A stretch of 64,000 bases of DNA from an uncultured Prevotella sp. (GCA_902798285.1 CADBVZ010000001.1:1-64000), one strand, 5' to 3'; counted from the first letter of the stretch, positions 43,425 through 53,500 are shown. Translations and numbers: made by a program. The notes: generated by a model from the sequence alone, not told the origin.

Positions 43425-44192
43425 ATGAAACGTTTTTTTACAATATCACTCGTCCTCCTGCTCTGCATCGGCTGTACTAAGAAGGAACCCAAGCATTTCA
43501 CTAACGAATTGCTGAACCGCATGACACCCGTCAAAGATCAGGGTGAGAGTGAGACTTGTTGGATCTACGCCATGCTCGCTGCCATCGAAACGGAACATCT
43601 GGCATGGGGCGATTCTGTAAACCTATCACCTTATTATATAGAAAAGATGATGGAGCAAGAGCCGGCTGCTCCCAAGAACAAACGTGGCGAAGCTGCCACC
43701 CTGCTCCGGCTGATAGAGAAATATGGTATCGTGGGCTACGATGCTATGCGTAAGGTGGAGACACCAGCTCCTAAGTGGGTATTTATGCTTGGTGCCACCT
43801 ACACACCACAGGAGTTTGCACGCAGTGTTTGTAAGCCTGGCGAGTATCTGCCACTGATGAGTGACAGCAATAAACCTTATTATCAGGAGATAGAACTGGA
43901 TACGAAAGACAACTGGCTTCACGACCGATACTTGAATATCCCTATGGACTCTCTGATCATTAAGGCAGAACGGGCCGTGCGCCATCATCATGGTGTGTTC
44001 TGGGGTGACGAGAATCATGGCATGGCCATCGTAGGCATCGCCCACGACGACGATGGAGAAAAGTATTTCATCATGAAGAATTCCTGGGGCACGGATCGTC
44101 CCTACAAAGGTTTAGAATATGTTTCGTTCGAGTATTTCAGAAAGCGTACCTTCTCACTCGTCATGACAAAAGAAGCCTACGGTCTCCCGTAG
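43425..44192 (+). CDS. C1 (papain-like) cysteine peptidase, lipoprotein
   Basis: A 255-residue lipoprotein (LLLCIGC, Cys17) with a complete papain-type triad: QGESETCWIY (Cys45), ENHGMAIVGI (His) and MKNSWG (Asn). It resembles the C1 peptidases related to bleomycin hydrolase/PepC but is short and membrane-anchored. Unlike most C1 enzymes there is no evident propeptide. The 3' end of the gene forms part of its terminator. Confidence 0.86.
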   Translation: MKRFFTISLVLLLCIGCTKKEPKHFTNELLNRMTPVKDQGESETCWIYAMLAAIETEHLAWGDSVNLSPYYIEKMMEQEPAAPKNKRGEAATLLRLIEKYGIVGYDAMRKVETPAPKWVFMLGATYTPQEFARSVCKPGEYLPLMSDSNKPYYQEIELDTKDNWLHDRYLNIPMDSLIIKAERAVRHHHGVFWGDENHGMAIVGIAHDDDGEKYFIMKNSWGTDRPYKGLEYVSFEYFRKRTFSLVMTKEAYGLP

Positions 44193-44203
44193 GCTTCTTT
44201 TTT
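44168..44203. terminator. Intrinsic terminator overlapping the C1 peptidase 3' end
   Basis: Stem of about 14 pairs (AAAGAAGCCTACGG/CCGTAGGCTTCTTT), loop TCTC, then T residues. The stop codon (44190-44192) lies in the right arm. It could also end cysS transcripts from the other side. Confidence 0.88.
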
Positions 44204-44231
44204 ACTATTGATGTTTCACGTCGAGCTAACT

Positions 44232-45722
44232 TCACTTATTCAGTTTCCAAGTAACACCGTCCTTGGTGTCCTTTACTTCGAAACCTGCAGCAGCAAGTTC
44301 GTCGCGAATCTTATCGCTGGTGGCCCAGTCCTTATCGGCCTTGGCCTTAGCACGGAGCTCAAGCACCATATCAACCACCTTGCCAAAGGCCTCCTCGCGA
44401 GAGTCGTTCGAACCACTCTTCTCTGCCTTAAGACCTAAGATGTCGAAGGCAAAGAGATGCATGGTCTCAGAAAGCTCCTTCAGACAGTCAGCACAGATAG
44501 TAGCCTTGTGGTCAGTGAGTTTATTCACCACCGTACAAGCCTCGAAGAGGTTGCTGATCACCTGAGGTGTGGCAAAGTCATCGTTCATGGCGTCGTAGCA
44601 CTTCTGACGCAGACTCTTCACAATCTTCTCTGTTTCAGCATCGCACTTGTCGCTTACTTGTACGCGATCCAGGTCGCTGATGGCGTTCATCAGTTTCTCA
44701 AGTCCCTTCTCAGCTGCCAAAAGAGCATCGTTCGAGAAGTCAACTGTTCCACGATAATGGGCAGAAAGTACGAAGAAACGGATAGTCATGGGTGAGTAAG
44801 CCTTCTCGAGCAACGGATGGTTACCCGTGAAGAACTGCTCCAGCGTGATGAAGTTATTATATGACTTACCCATCTTCTGTCCGTTGATGGTCAACATATT
44901 GTTGTGCATCCAGTATTTCACGGCGGGATGTCCCATCGATGCCTGAGCCTGTGCTATCTCACACTCGTGGTGGGGGAACACCAGATCCATGCCACCTCCG
45001 TGGATATCAAACTCCTCACCCAGATACTTACGTCCCATAGCCGTACACTCACAGTGCCAACCAGGGAATCCGTCGCTCCAAGGCGAGGGCCAGCGCATGA
45101 TATGCTCCGGCTGAGCCTTCTTCCACAGGGCGAAGTCGGCCTGATTCTTCTTCTCTCCAATACCAGCCAGTTCACGGCTCTCGTCCTTGATGTTCTCTAA
45201 TGAACGACCAGAGAGAATGCCATACTTGAACTTTTTGTTATAAGCCTCGATATCAAAGTAGATGGAACCATTACTCTCATAGGCAAAACCATTGTCGAGA
45301 ATCTGCTGTACCAACTGCTGCTGCTCAATGATATGACCAGTGGCATGGGGCTCAATAGAGGGGCGCAGCACACCCAGCGCATCCATCGCCTGATGGTAGC
45401 GATTGGTATAGTACTGGGCAATTTCCATTGGCTCCAGCTGCTCCAGACGAGCTTTCTTGGCAATCTTGTCCTCACCCTCATCAGCATCGTGCTCCAAATG
45501 GCCCACATCAGTGATGTTGCGAACATATCTCACCTTATAACCTAAGTGTTTCAGATAACGGAACACCAGGTCGAAAGTGATGGCAGGACGTGCATGTCCC
45601 AGATGGGGATCGCCATAAACCGTGGGACCACACACATACATACCCACATTAGGGGCATGGAGCGGCTCAAAGCGCTCCTTCTGCCTCGTCAGTGTATTAT
45701 AAATAACTAATTTCGATTCCAA
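44232..45722 (-). CDS. cysS: Cysteinyl-tRNA synthetase
   Basis: A 496-residue class I aminoacyl-tRNA synthetase with [15 protein letters not shown], zinc/active-site segment [22 protein letters not shown] and KMGKS. Homology starts at [12 protein letters not shown], and the codon there is TTG (45720-45722); no in-frame ATG is available before [10 protein letters not shown] at about residue 28. A heptamer repeat lies immediately upstream. Confidence 0.95.
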   Translation of the reverse strand: MESKLVIYNTLTRQKERFEPLHAPNVGMYVCGPTVYGDPHLGHARPAITFDLVFRYLKHLGYKVRYVRNITDVGHLEHDADEGEDKIAKKARLEQLEPMEIAQYYTNRYHQAMDALGVLRPSIEPHATGHIIEQQQLVQQILDNGFAYESNGSIYFDIEAYNKKFKYGILSGRSLENIKDESRELAGIGEKKNQADFALWKKAQPEHIMRWPSPWSDGFPGWHCECTAMGRKYLGEEFDIHGGGMDLVFPHHECEIAQAQASMGHPAVKYWMHNNMLTINGQKMGKSYNNFITLEQFFTGNHPLLEKAYSPMTIRFFVLSAHYRGTVDFSNDALLAAEKGLEKLMNAISDLDRVQVSDKCDAETEKIVKSLRQKCYDAMNDDFATPQVISNLFEACTVVNKLTDHKATICADCLKELSETMHLFAFDILGLKAEKSGSNDSREEAFGKVVDMVLELRAKAKADKDWATSDKIRDELAAAGFEVKDTKDGVTWKLNK

Positions 45723-45724
45723 AA

Positions 45725-45752
45725 TATAATGTTTAATGTTTAATCTTTAATG
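45725..45752. repeat. Heptanucleotide repeat at the cysS/CoA-transferase junction
   Basis: TATAATG, TTTAATG, TTTAATC, TTTAATG. It encodes the last residues (YIKD) and stop of the CoA-transferase and ends next to the cysS TTG start. Confidence 0.85.
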
Positions 45753-47248
45753 TACTCTGCGAAGTCCGTCAGTTTCATATCGCCCTTGCGAGCCAGCGTG
45801 TCGTGCATGGCGAAGGCGGCAGGGAGGTTGTGACGCGTCTGACCCATCTTGGCAATCTTCAGGTAATCCCACAGCAACTGCTTGTAGTCAGGATGTGCAC
45901 AATTCTCGATGATGCACTCTGCACGCTGAATGGGACCCTTACCACGCAGATCGGCCACACCTTGCTCCGTCACAATGATGTTCACATCGTGCTCTGAGCT
46001 GTCCTGATGGCTTACGAAGGGAACGATTGAAGAGATGACACCACCCTTAGCCACAGAAGGACAGGTGAAGATACTCAGGTAAGCGTTACGGATAAAGTCA
46101 CCCGAACCACCGATACCGTTCATCATCTTCGTACCACTGATATGGGTAGAGTTCACGTTACCATAGAGGTCGGCCTCGATAGCAGTATTGATGGCAATCA
46201 CACCTAATCGGCGGATGATCTCTGGTGAGTTCGAGATCTCGCTCTGGCGCAGGGTCAGGTGATCCTTGAAGTAGTCCATATGATCATATACCTGAAGCAG
46301 ACACTCGTTAGAAACGGTCAGTGAACAAGCCGAAGCATCCTTCACACGTCCGTTCAGCATCATAGCCACCACGCTATCCTGCAGCACCTCAGTATAGATA
46401 TTGAAGTCGGGCACGTGCTTGTCCTGACCCAGGGCACCAAGAATGGCGTTGGCAGTTGAACCTACACCACTCTGCAGAGGCAGGAACTCCTTGGGGATAC
46501 GACCCTTGTGCATCTCCTCCACGAGGAACTCAGCAGTCAGGAATCCAATCTTATCTGTTACAGGATCGCTGTCTTTGAACGCACGGGCCTCGTCGGGGAT
46601 GTTACACTCTACCACACCAACTACCTTCTCCTTGGGGATAGATACATAAGGCACACCAATACGATCACCTACGTGCTCAATGGGGATAGCCTTACGATAA
46701 GGAGGATCCAGAGGCTCATACACGTCGTGAATGAACTTGGCATTGGGGTTATGGAAGCTGTTCAACTCCAGAATCACATGCTTTGCCAGACGGGCAGCTG
46801 TAGGAGAGATACCACCAGCAGCTGTCAGATATACATGGTAGTCATTGCCCACTTCTTCAATGTCGCACACCTCGAGGATAGCCCAATCCAGCGGACCATA
46901 GAAGCCATAGCGCAACTCCTGTGCCATATGGCTCAGGTGCAGGTCGTTATAGGGGATCTCACCCATGTTCACGTGCTTGCGGAAATCGGGGTTTGTGGTG
47001 TAGGGTGCACGATACAGGATAGCCTGGGCATTTGCCAGATCACCATCGGTACTCTGACCTGTAGAGGCACCTGTAAAGATAGCCACCTTAAACTCGCGAC
47101 CGGCCTCATGCTCAGCCACAGCAATTTTTGCCAACTCCTTCGTTGTAGCCTTGGCTACACCAGCGGGTGTAAAGCCACTCATGGCGATGTGATCGCCATT
47201 CTTAATCAGTGCTGCAGCCTCTGCAGCAGTCATACGTGTATAAGCCAT
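45740..47248 (-). CDS. Acetyl-CoA hydrolase/transferase (succinyl-CoA:acetate/propionate CoA-transferase type)
   Basis: A 502-residue family I CoA-transferase. Landmarks are [22 protein letters not shown] near the N-terminus, [18 protein letters not shown] and [17 protein letters not shown] near the C-terminus. In succinate/propionate/acetate fermenters this enzyme moves CoA between succinate and acetate or propionate. It has its own promoter. The C-terminal residues come from a heptamer repeat. Confidence 0.92.
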   Translation of the reverse strand: MAYTRMTAAEAAALIKNGDHIAMSGFTPAGVAKATTKELAKIAVAEHEAGREFKVAIFTGASTGQSTDGDLANAQAILYRAPYTTNPDFRKHVNMGEIPYNDLHLSHMAQELRYGFYGPLDWAILEVCDIEEVGNDYHVYLTAAGGISPTAARLAKHVILELNSFHNPNAKFIHDVYEPLDPPYRKAIPIEHVGDRIGVPYVSIPKEKVVGVVECNIPDEARAFKDSDPVTDKIGFLTAEFLVEEMHKGRIPKEFLPLQSGVGSTANAILGALGQDKHVPDFNIYTEVLQDSVVAMMLNGRVKDASACSLTVSNECLLQVYDHMDYFKDHLTLRQSEISNSPEIIRRLGVIAINTAIEADLYGNVNSTHISGTKMMNGIGGSGDFIRNAYLSIFTCPSVAKGGVISSIVPFVSHQDSSEHDVNIIVTEQGVADLRGKGPIQRAECIIENCAHPDYKQLLWDYLKIAKMGQTRHNLPAAFAMHDTLARKGDMKLTDFAEYIKD

Positions 47249-47277
47249 AATTTTATCAAATTTGCAAATTTTGCCTG

Positions 47278-47285
47278 CAAAATTA
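47278..47285 (-). promoter_or_regulatory. Promoter -7 box of the CoA-transferase gene
   Basis: TAATTTTG on the minus strand, 29 bases from the ATG. Confidence 0.5.
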
Positions 47286-47310
47286 ATAATAATAGCTCAA
47301 ACCACCAAAT

Positions 47311-47351
47311 TAATTCTTAATTTTCAATTATCAACTTTCAATTTTCAATGA
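47311..47351. repeat. Heptanucleotide repeat between HlyIII and the CoA-transferase promoter
   Basis: TAATTCT, TAATTTT, CAATTAT, CAACTTT, CAATTTT, then a partial unit, ending at the HlyIII stop. Confidence 0.8.
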
Positions 47352-47999
47352 TTACAGGTATTCCATCAACACATCCCAAACGGCGATGATATGACACACG
47401 GAACCTGCCAAAACAAAGAAATGGAATACTGAGTGCATATACTTCTTCTTGTTCAGGCTATAGAACACGGCTCCTGTGATATAGCTCACGCCCTCGGCTA
47501 TCAGCCAGATGATGGCCGCCTCAGACACACTGTTCATCAGGGGTTTAAAGGCCACGAGCACGCTCAGGCCCATACCTACAAAACAAAATGTCTCAAGATT
47601 AGAATGTTCCTTCAGTCGGATGAAACTGGTGATGGTACCAGCAATGGCACACGCCCATACAAAGGCAAAAAGACTCCATCCCCAATAACCCTGACTACGA
47701 AGCGCCACGAGCGTCAGTGGAGAATATGAACCCGCAATATGCCAATAGATAGCCGCATGGTCCCATTTTCTCAAACGTTCCTTCCACTTGGAATGATGAC
47801 GTATAGAGTGGTAGATGGTCGAGGCAGCATACGAGCCCAGCATACCAAAGAGGTAGAGGATCACGCCCCATCGCGCCCAGTTGTTGTCAGCCCTAAAGCA
47901 CCAGACGAGAAAGATGATGCCGAACACCACCCCCAACAGGATACCTCCGCCATGCGATGAGGCATTCCATATTTCCTCTTTCTTTGTATATCTGATCAT
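47352..47999 (-). CDS. Hemolysin III/PAQR-family membrane protein
   Basis: A 215-residue protein with seven membrane helices. It carries the conserved family residues: ASTIYHSIRHHS, KWDHAAIYWHIAGSYSP and the C-terminal HFFVLAGSVCHIIAVW, with the histidines that bind metal in the PAQR superfamily. Function in bacteria is unsettled; hydrolysis of ceramide-like lipids or membrane fluidity control is proposed. It follows the histidine kinase gene by 29 bases. Confidence 0.9.
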   Translation of the reverse strand: MIRYTKKEEIWNASSHGGGILLGVVFGIIFLVWCFRADNNWARWGVILYLFGMLGSYAASTIYHSIRHHSKWKERLRKWDHAAIYWHIAGSYSPLTLVALRSQGYWGWSLFAFVWACAIAGTITSFIRLKEHSNLETFCFVGMGLSVLVAFKPLMNSVSEAAIIWLIAEGVSYITGAVFYSLNKKKYMHSVFHFFVLAGSVCHIIAVWDVLMEYL

Positions 48000-48028
48000 G
48001 CCTCTTTCACCTTATTATATATAGGGAG

Positions 48029-48754
48029 TCAGATTTCTTCCAATGGCATCTCAAACACGAAGCTGGCACCTCCACGATAGTCTTGGTCGAGATATACCCG
48101 TCCGTCAAGCAGTTTGGCTATCTCTCGGCTGAGTGCTAAGCCACAGCCCAGGCCCTCCGACCTACGGTCCAGTTTCCTGAATGGCTTGAAGAGCAAACTG
48201 TACTGATCCTCGCGTATCCCAACACCCGTGTCGTCCACACGAATCTGCAGCATGGTCTGACCGTTTTCCAACAGTTCAAACGTATTCACCTTCAGTGTTA
48301 CTTCACCGGCCTTGGTGTGCTCACAAGCATTCTCGAGGAATATGCGCACCAGTTGCTCCAGTCGTTTGCCATCAGTATATATATAGGTATCCTTCAAGGC
48401 TACGGGGTACTCATGCTTCAGTTGCACCTCGGGCGACACCTCATGCTTCACACTCTCACGCGCCTTGTAGCACACCTCCATCAATCCTACCACCGTCTTG
48501 TGCAGCTGCAGACATCCCTTCTGCATTTTCGATAAGTCGAGTATATCGTTCACCACATTTACCAGCCGGTTGGCATTTTTGTGGATATGCTCCTTCATGA
48601 CCATTTTCTCTTCCTCATCCAAATGCTGCCCTGTTACACCATTCAGCAAGTCGTTAAAACCGAGAATAGCATTCAACGGCGTACGTATCTCATGACTCAC
48701 ATTATCGAGGAAGATTTCTTCCAAGTCTTTTAGTTGTTCATTTATTTGTGACAT
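48029..48754 (-). CDS. Sensorless soluble histidine kinase
   Basis: A 241-residue protein made only of a HisKA dimerisation domain (NVSHEIRTPLNAILGF, His21) and a HATPase domain (FLENACEHT, VDDTGVGIRED, GLGCGLALSREIA). There is no membrane segment or input domain beyond a ~15-residue helix. It could be a cytoplasmic orphan kinase or partner of another sensor. It is the first gene of a two-gene unit with HlyIII. Confidence 0.9.
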   Translation of the reverse strand: MSQINEQLKDLEEIFLDNVSHEIRTPLNAILGFNDLLNGVTGQHLDEEEKMVMKEHIHKNANRLVNVVNDILDLSKMQKGCLQLHKTVVGLMEVCYKARESVKHEVSPEVQLKHEYPVALKDTYIYTDGKRLEQLVRIFLENACEHTKAGEVTLKVNTFELLENGQTMLQIRVDDTGVGIREDQYSLLFKPFRKLDRRSEGLGCGLALSREIAKLLDGRVYLDQDYRGGASFVFEMPLEEI

Positions 48755-48785
48755 TTATTCTATACTTTTACAGCTTATGGTAATG

Positions 48786-48793
48786 CAAAGGTA
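48786..48793 (-). promoter_or_regulatory. Promoter -7 box of the histidine kinase/HlyIII unit
   Basis: TACCTTTG on the minus strand, 31 bases from the ATG. Confidence 0.6.
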
Positions 48794-48993
48794 ACAACTT
48801 TTTTTTTATTTAGCCAAAGAAAATGCTCATTTTTTTCACTTTTTCGGGCAATATCGTAAAAAACACACTTATTTTCCCGTATTTCAGAACAATATTGCCT
48901 TCTCTAAACAAACAAAAGCCTATCAAAATGAGCCAAACAATAGGCTATCTGCAAAAAATGGCCCGAAAATTTGGAATTTACAGAATAATTTCT

Positions 48994-49001
48994 TACTTTT
49001 G
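48994..49001 (+). promoter_or_regulatory. Promoter -7 box of the 49-57 kb operon
   Basis: TACTTTTG with TTTGG (48970-48974) as the -33 box; leader of about 55 bases before the ATG at 49062. Confidence 0.7.
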
Positions 49002-49061
49002 TAGCGTTCAAAGTTTATTAATCACAATTGACATATAACTAATAATTAGAAACTATAACTT

Positions 49062-49685
49062 ATGAAGACAATCAAGATTATCGCAGCATTGCTGATGTTG
49101 TTCGCCTTTACTGCCAATGTAAATGCGCAGTTTCTGACCAAAGAGCAGGAGAAGGCAGTAAAGAAAGACGTGAAGAGATACGAGAAGGAAGGTTGGAAGG
49201 TAAAGCCAGGAAGCCCCTCTATCGCTATGCAGCTTACCAAAAGCTACCAGATGGCTTGGGAGAAGACGGCCGAAGGTACCGACCAGTGGATCATGGGCGA
49301 AGGCAGCAGTGTAGGTACCATCTACGATGCCGCTCGCACACAGGCCATCACTGTAGCACAGGGTGAAATCGGTCGTAAACTGAGAACCGACCTCACAGCT
49401 CAGGTTGAACAGGATCTTGCCAACGAGCAGCTTGGTGGTGGCGAGGCAGAGTCCATCGCCCAGACCATTGTCAATTCTATGGGTAAGAGCGTCGACCAGA
49501 GCATCGGCCGTCCCAGTTCACTCATCGAGATGTATCGCGATCTGCCCAATGGCAATGTGGAAGTTCTCATGCGCCTGGCCATCTCTTCTGCCAAGCTCGA
49601 CGCACTGGCTAAGGAAGCTGTGGATAAAGCCCGCAAAGAGTATCTGCAGAAACGTGTCAAGGAAGTAAAGGACAAGATGGAATGA
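49062..49685 (+). CDS. Exported protein of unknown function, first gene of the coiled-coil operon
   Basis: A 207-residue protein with a signal peptide (MKTIKIIAALLMLFAFTANVNA). The middle part (QWIMGEGSSVGTIYDAARTQA, then a helical stretch) resembles the general layout of LPP20-like envelope proteins, with an alanine-rich helix. That is a weak resemblance. The C-terminus is a charged helix. The next gene overlaps by four bases, and the product probably acts in the periplasm with the other operon proteins. Confidence 0.75.
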   Translation: MKTIKIIAALLMLFAFTANVNAQFLTKEQEKAVKKDVKRYEKEGWKVKPGSPSIAMQLTKSYQMAWEKTAEGTDQWIMGEGSSVGTIYDAARTQAITVAQGEIGRKLRTDLTAQVEQDLANEQLGGGEAESIAQTIVNSMGKSVDQSIGRPSSLIEMYRDLPNGNVEVLMRLAISSAKLDALAKEAVDKARKEYLQKRVKEVKDKME

Positions 49686-50584
49686 AACGTATTCTAACGC
49701 TACTGATGTTATTCTCCTGGGTGCTCCCATTTTGCGCTCAGGAGAATAGCCGTGAAAAGAGTGCCAAGGGATCTTATACTTATGAGATTCCTAAGAGCAT
49801 GTCGTATGAACAGGCATGTCAGGCAGCCCTCATCAAGGCACAGAATGATGCCATTGCCGAGGCTTTCGGCTTGTCAGTAGGCGAAGAAAACACCATATTC
49901 ATTTCCAATATCGACGGCAAGTCGAACACCAGTTTCCACTCTGCCACGCAAGGTTCGGTAAGAGGTGTGTGGCTGGCCGACGAGAAGGCACCAGAGTTTG
50001 AGAAATTCCTGCAGGACGGCAGAGACTGGGTAAAGGTAACCGTCAAAGGAAAAGTCCGCGAGATTGTCAATGCAGGCATCGACTTCGAGGTAGCACCCAT
50101 TCGTTATAAGGCCGACAAGGAACTGGCTACCGATGTCTTTAAGAACGGCGATGATTTCTTTCTGTATTTCAAATCGCCCGTTGATGGATTCCTGACTGTA
50201 TTCCTGTTCGATATTACAGCAGGCGAGGCCTTCTGCCTGTTACCTTATCAAGACTCAGGAAAAGGGGCCTACCCCATCAAGTTCAATGAGGAGTATTACT
50301 TCTTCTCACCCCCTCATGCCAAAGCTGACGACGGGAAGGTAGATGAGCTCGTGATGACTTGCGCAGAAGACAAACCCGAGGAGTACAACCAGCTGTTTAT
50401 CGTCTTCTCGCCAAACCCCTATGCCAAGAAAATGGCCACCTCAGGACAGAAACAGCTTACTGATGAGTTAATGACGCCCAGTTCCCTGGAATACAAGGAC
50501 TTCAATAAATGGCTGATGAGATGCCAGCAGAAGGACGAGCAAATGGAGGTAAGACGCATCCCCATCAAGATTAGAAACAACTAA
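49682..50584 (+). CDS. Exported DUF4384-type protein
   Basis: A 300-residue protein with a signal peptide (MKRILTLLMLFSWVLPFCAQ). Residues about 40-140 form a helix/strand domain (SYEQACQAALIKAQNDAIAEAFG). Residues about 155-260 match DUF4384 (DDFFLYFKSPVDGFLTVFLFD, FCLLPYQDSG). DUF4384 is often joined to or encoded near caspase-like and formylglycine-enzyme-like domains, both of which occur nearby. Its function is not known. Confidence 0.75.
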   Translation: MKRILTLLMLFSWVLPFCAQENSREKSAKGSYTYEIPKSMSYEQACQAALIKAQNDAIAEAFGLSVGEENTIFISNIDGKSNTSFHSATQGSVRGVWLADEKAPEFEKFLQDGRDWVKVTVKGKVREIVNAGIDFEVAPIRYKADKELATDVFKNGDDFFLYFKSPVDGFLTVFLFDITAGEAFCLLPYQDSGKGAYPIKFNEEYYFFSPPHAKADDGKVDELVMTCAEDKPEEYNQLFIVFSPNPYAKKMATSGQKQLTDELMTPSSLEYKDFNKWLMRCQQKDEQMEVRRIPIKIRNN

Positions 50585-50598
50585 AAACCATTATCAAT

Positions 50599-53500
50599 AT
50601 GAAGAAGCTAACGCTTATCTTATTGTTGTTGCAGTTATGCATGGGCTACAGCTATGCACAAGGACAAAGAGGCAGCCTGCGACAGAGAACAGGCAGTCTG
50701 AAGGATAAAGTGGACCAGGCTAAAAAGGATACCACGAGCTATGACAGCTTTGTCAATCAGGTCAATGCCAACTATCAGGCTTTCCGCGATAGTGTCAATG
50801 CCCAATATGCCGCCTTCATGGAGAAGGTATGGAAGGACTACCCCATCGAGGAAGCCGAGAAGGTGCCTGAGGAGCAGCAACAGGAGCCTGTGGTCTATGA
50901 TGAGGAGAAAGACGAGCAGTATCTGGCTGAGAAGAAGCGTCAGGAGGAAGAAGAGAAACTCGCTGAGGAGAAGAAGCAGCGCGAGGCAGAACAGCAGAAA
51001 CTCCTGGAACTGAAGCAACAGCAAGAGGAGCAGCAGAAGCTTCTGGCCGAGGAGAAACAGAAGCAGGAGCAACAGCAGCAGCAACTGGCTGAACAACAGA
51101 AGCAACAGCAAGAGCAACTACAGCAGCTCACTGAGCAGCAGAAGAAGCAAGAGCAGGAGCAAAAGCTGTTGGCTGAGGAGAAGCAGAAGCAGCAACAAGA
51201 ACAACAACTCTTAGCCGAGGAACAGAAGAAACAGCAAGAGGAGCAACAGCGTCTGGCTCAGGAAAAACAGAAGCAGGAAGAAGAGCAGCAACGCCTCTTA
51301 GCCGAGAAGCAGAAACAGGAGCAGGAACAACAGCGCTTAGCACAGGAAAAGCAGAAGCAAGAGCAGGAGCAACAGCGCTTAGCACAGGAGAAGCAAAAGC
51401 AACAAGAAGAAATCCAGCGCTTAGCCCAGGAAAAGCAGAAACAAGAGCAGGAGCAACAGCTTCTAGCCCAAGAGAAGCAGAAACAACAGGAGGAACTCCA
51501 GCGTCTGGCTCAGGAGAGACAGAAGCAGGAGCAGGAACTCCAGCGCTTGGCTGAGGAGAGACAAAAGCAGGAGCAGGAGCAACAGCGCCTGGCTCAGGAG
51601 AAGCAGAAACATCAGGAGCAGCTCCAGCAATTGGCCCAAGAAAAGCAGAAGCAGCAGGAAGAACTCCAGCGCCTGGCTCAGGAGAAACAGAAGCAGGCGC
51701 AGGAGCAACAGCGTCTGACCCAGGAAAAGCAGAAGCAACAGGATCAGCAACAGCTGATTGTGGCCGATCAGAAGAAGCAGGAGCAGGAACTCCAGCGCCT
51801 GACTCAGGAAAAGCAGAAGCAACAAGAACAACAGCAGAAGATTCTGGCCGATCAGAAGAAACAGCAGGAGGAACAACAGCTTCTGGCTCAGGAGAAACAA
51901 AAGCAGGAGCAGGAGCGCCAGCAACTTCTGGCTGAACGAAAGAAGTTGGAAGCCGAACAAAAGCTTCTGGCCGAACAGAAGAAGAAACAGGAAGAACAGC
52001 AGAAACTGTTAGAACAGCAACAGAAGCAGGATGAACTCAATAAACTTCTGGCTGAGAAAAAGAAGAAAGAGGAGGAAGAACGCCTCCTGGCTGAACGTCA
52101 GCGCCAGCAGGAGCAACAACAAAAGGCACTCGACGAGTTGCAGAAGCAGCAACAGGAACAGCAGCGCCTGCTCGACGAGAAGAAAAAACAGCAGGAGGAA
52201 CAACAGCGACTGCTGGCCGAACAGCAGAAAAAGCAGCAGGAGCAACAGCAATTGCTCGAAGCAAAGTTGAAGAAACAACAGGAGGAGTTGCGCCAGCTTG
52301 AGGAGAAGAAGAAGCAACAAGAGCAGGAGCAACAGCTGTTGGCCGAGAAGAAGAAGCAGCAAGAGCAGCAACAGCAACTGCTGGCCGAAAAGCAGAAGAA
52401 ACAGGAACAAGAGCAGCAACTCCTAGCCGAAAAGCAGAAGAAGCAAGAGCAGGAGCAACAACTCTTGGCCGAGAAGAAAAAGCAACAAGAGCAACAGCAG
52501 CAGCTCTTAGCCGAGAAACAAAAGAAGCAAGAACAAGAGCAGCAACTGTTGGCTGAAAAGAAAAAGCAACAAGAGCAGCAACAACAACTCCTGGCTGAAA
52601 AGCAAAAGAAGCAGGAGCAAGAGCAACAGCTCTTAGCCGAGAAACAGAAGAAACAACAGGAAGAGTTACGCCAGCTGGAAGAAAAGAGAAAGAAGCAGGA
52701 ACAGGAACAATTGCTCTTAGCCGAAAAGAAAAAGAAGCAGGAGCAAGAGCAACTCCTCTTAGCCGAGAAACAGAAGAAACAAGAGCAGGAGCAGCGACTC
52801 TTTGCTGAAAAGAAGAAGAAACAGGAAGAACAGCAGCGACTCTTAGCCGAGAAACAGAAGAAGCAGGAGGAACAGCAGCGACTCCTGGCCGAGAAGCAGA
52901 AAAAACAGGAAGAGCAGCAGCGACTCCTGGCAGAAAAGAAAAAGCAGCAGGAAGAGCAGCAACGTCTCCTCGCCGAAAAGAAGCAAAAACAGGAGGAGCA
53001 ACAGCGCCTCTTAGCCGAGAAGCAGAAACAGCAGGAAGAGCAGCAGCGACTCCTCGCTGAGAAGAAGCAGAAGCAGGAGCAACAGGAGCGACTCCTCGCC
53101 GAGCAGAAAAAGAAACTCGAAGAGGAGAAGTCGAAGCCCATCATGGCCGACGTCATCCCCCTGCCCGAGAAGAAGCCTCAGCCCAAACCCATTGGTGGCG
53201 ACATCCCCCAGAAGGAGATTCCCCAGCAGGATCTCGCCTCTACCGCCAGCTTCGATTTCTATGGCACCCCCATGGATGTACACTGGGGCAAGGCGCCTAA
53301 GTTCAAGTTGAAGGGCAATGATGAGAAAGCCTTCGCTGCCGCCTATCGCGAACTCACGGGTGCTGAGTATAATGCCCTGCTCAACGACTGCATCAAACTC
53401 CGCAAGGAGAAGCACCTCTGCGACTGGGCTTATTACAAGATGCTCCAGAGTCTGGCCGAGGCCGCCTGTGGCAAGGGCACCAACGAGGCCGTCTTCCTTC

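Larger units (their letters stand above)
48755..49061. other. AT-rich intergenic region with two divergent promoters
   Basis: 307 bases without a gene. It holds the minus-strand box at 48786-48793 and the plus-strand box at 48994-49001, with a poly-T stretch near 48800. Nothing else was recognised. Confidence 0.6.

Noticed and set aside
50908..53130. Tandem array considered as a CRISPR or minisatellite
   Set aside because: There are no unique spacers, the period is 42 bases in frame, and the units encode a regular helix.
50635..53156. Several long minus-strand frames rich in Leu or Ser/Cys
   Set aside because: They are the complement of the CAG/GAG-type codons of the coiled-coil repeats (CTG, CTC, TGC, TCT), not genes.
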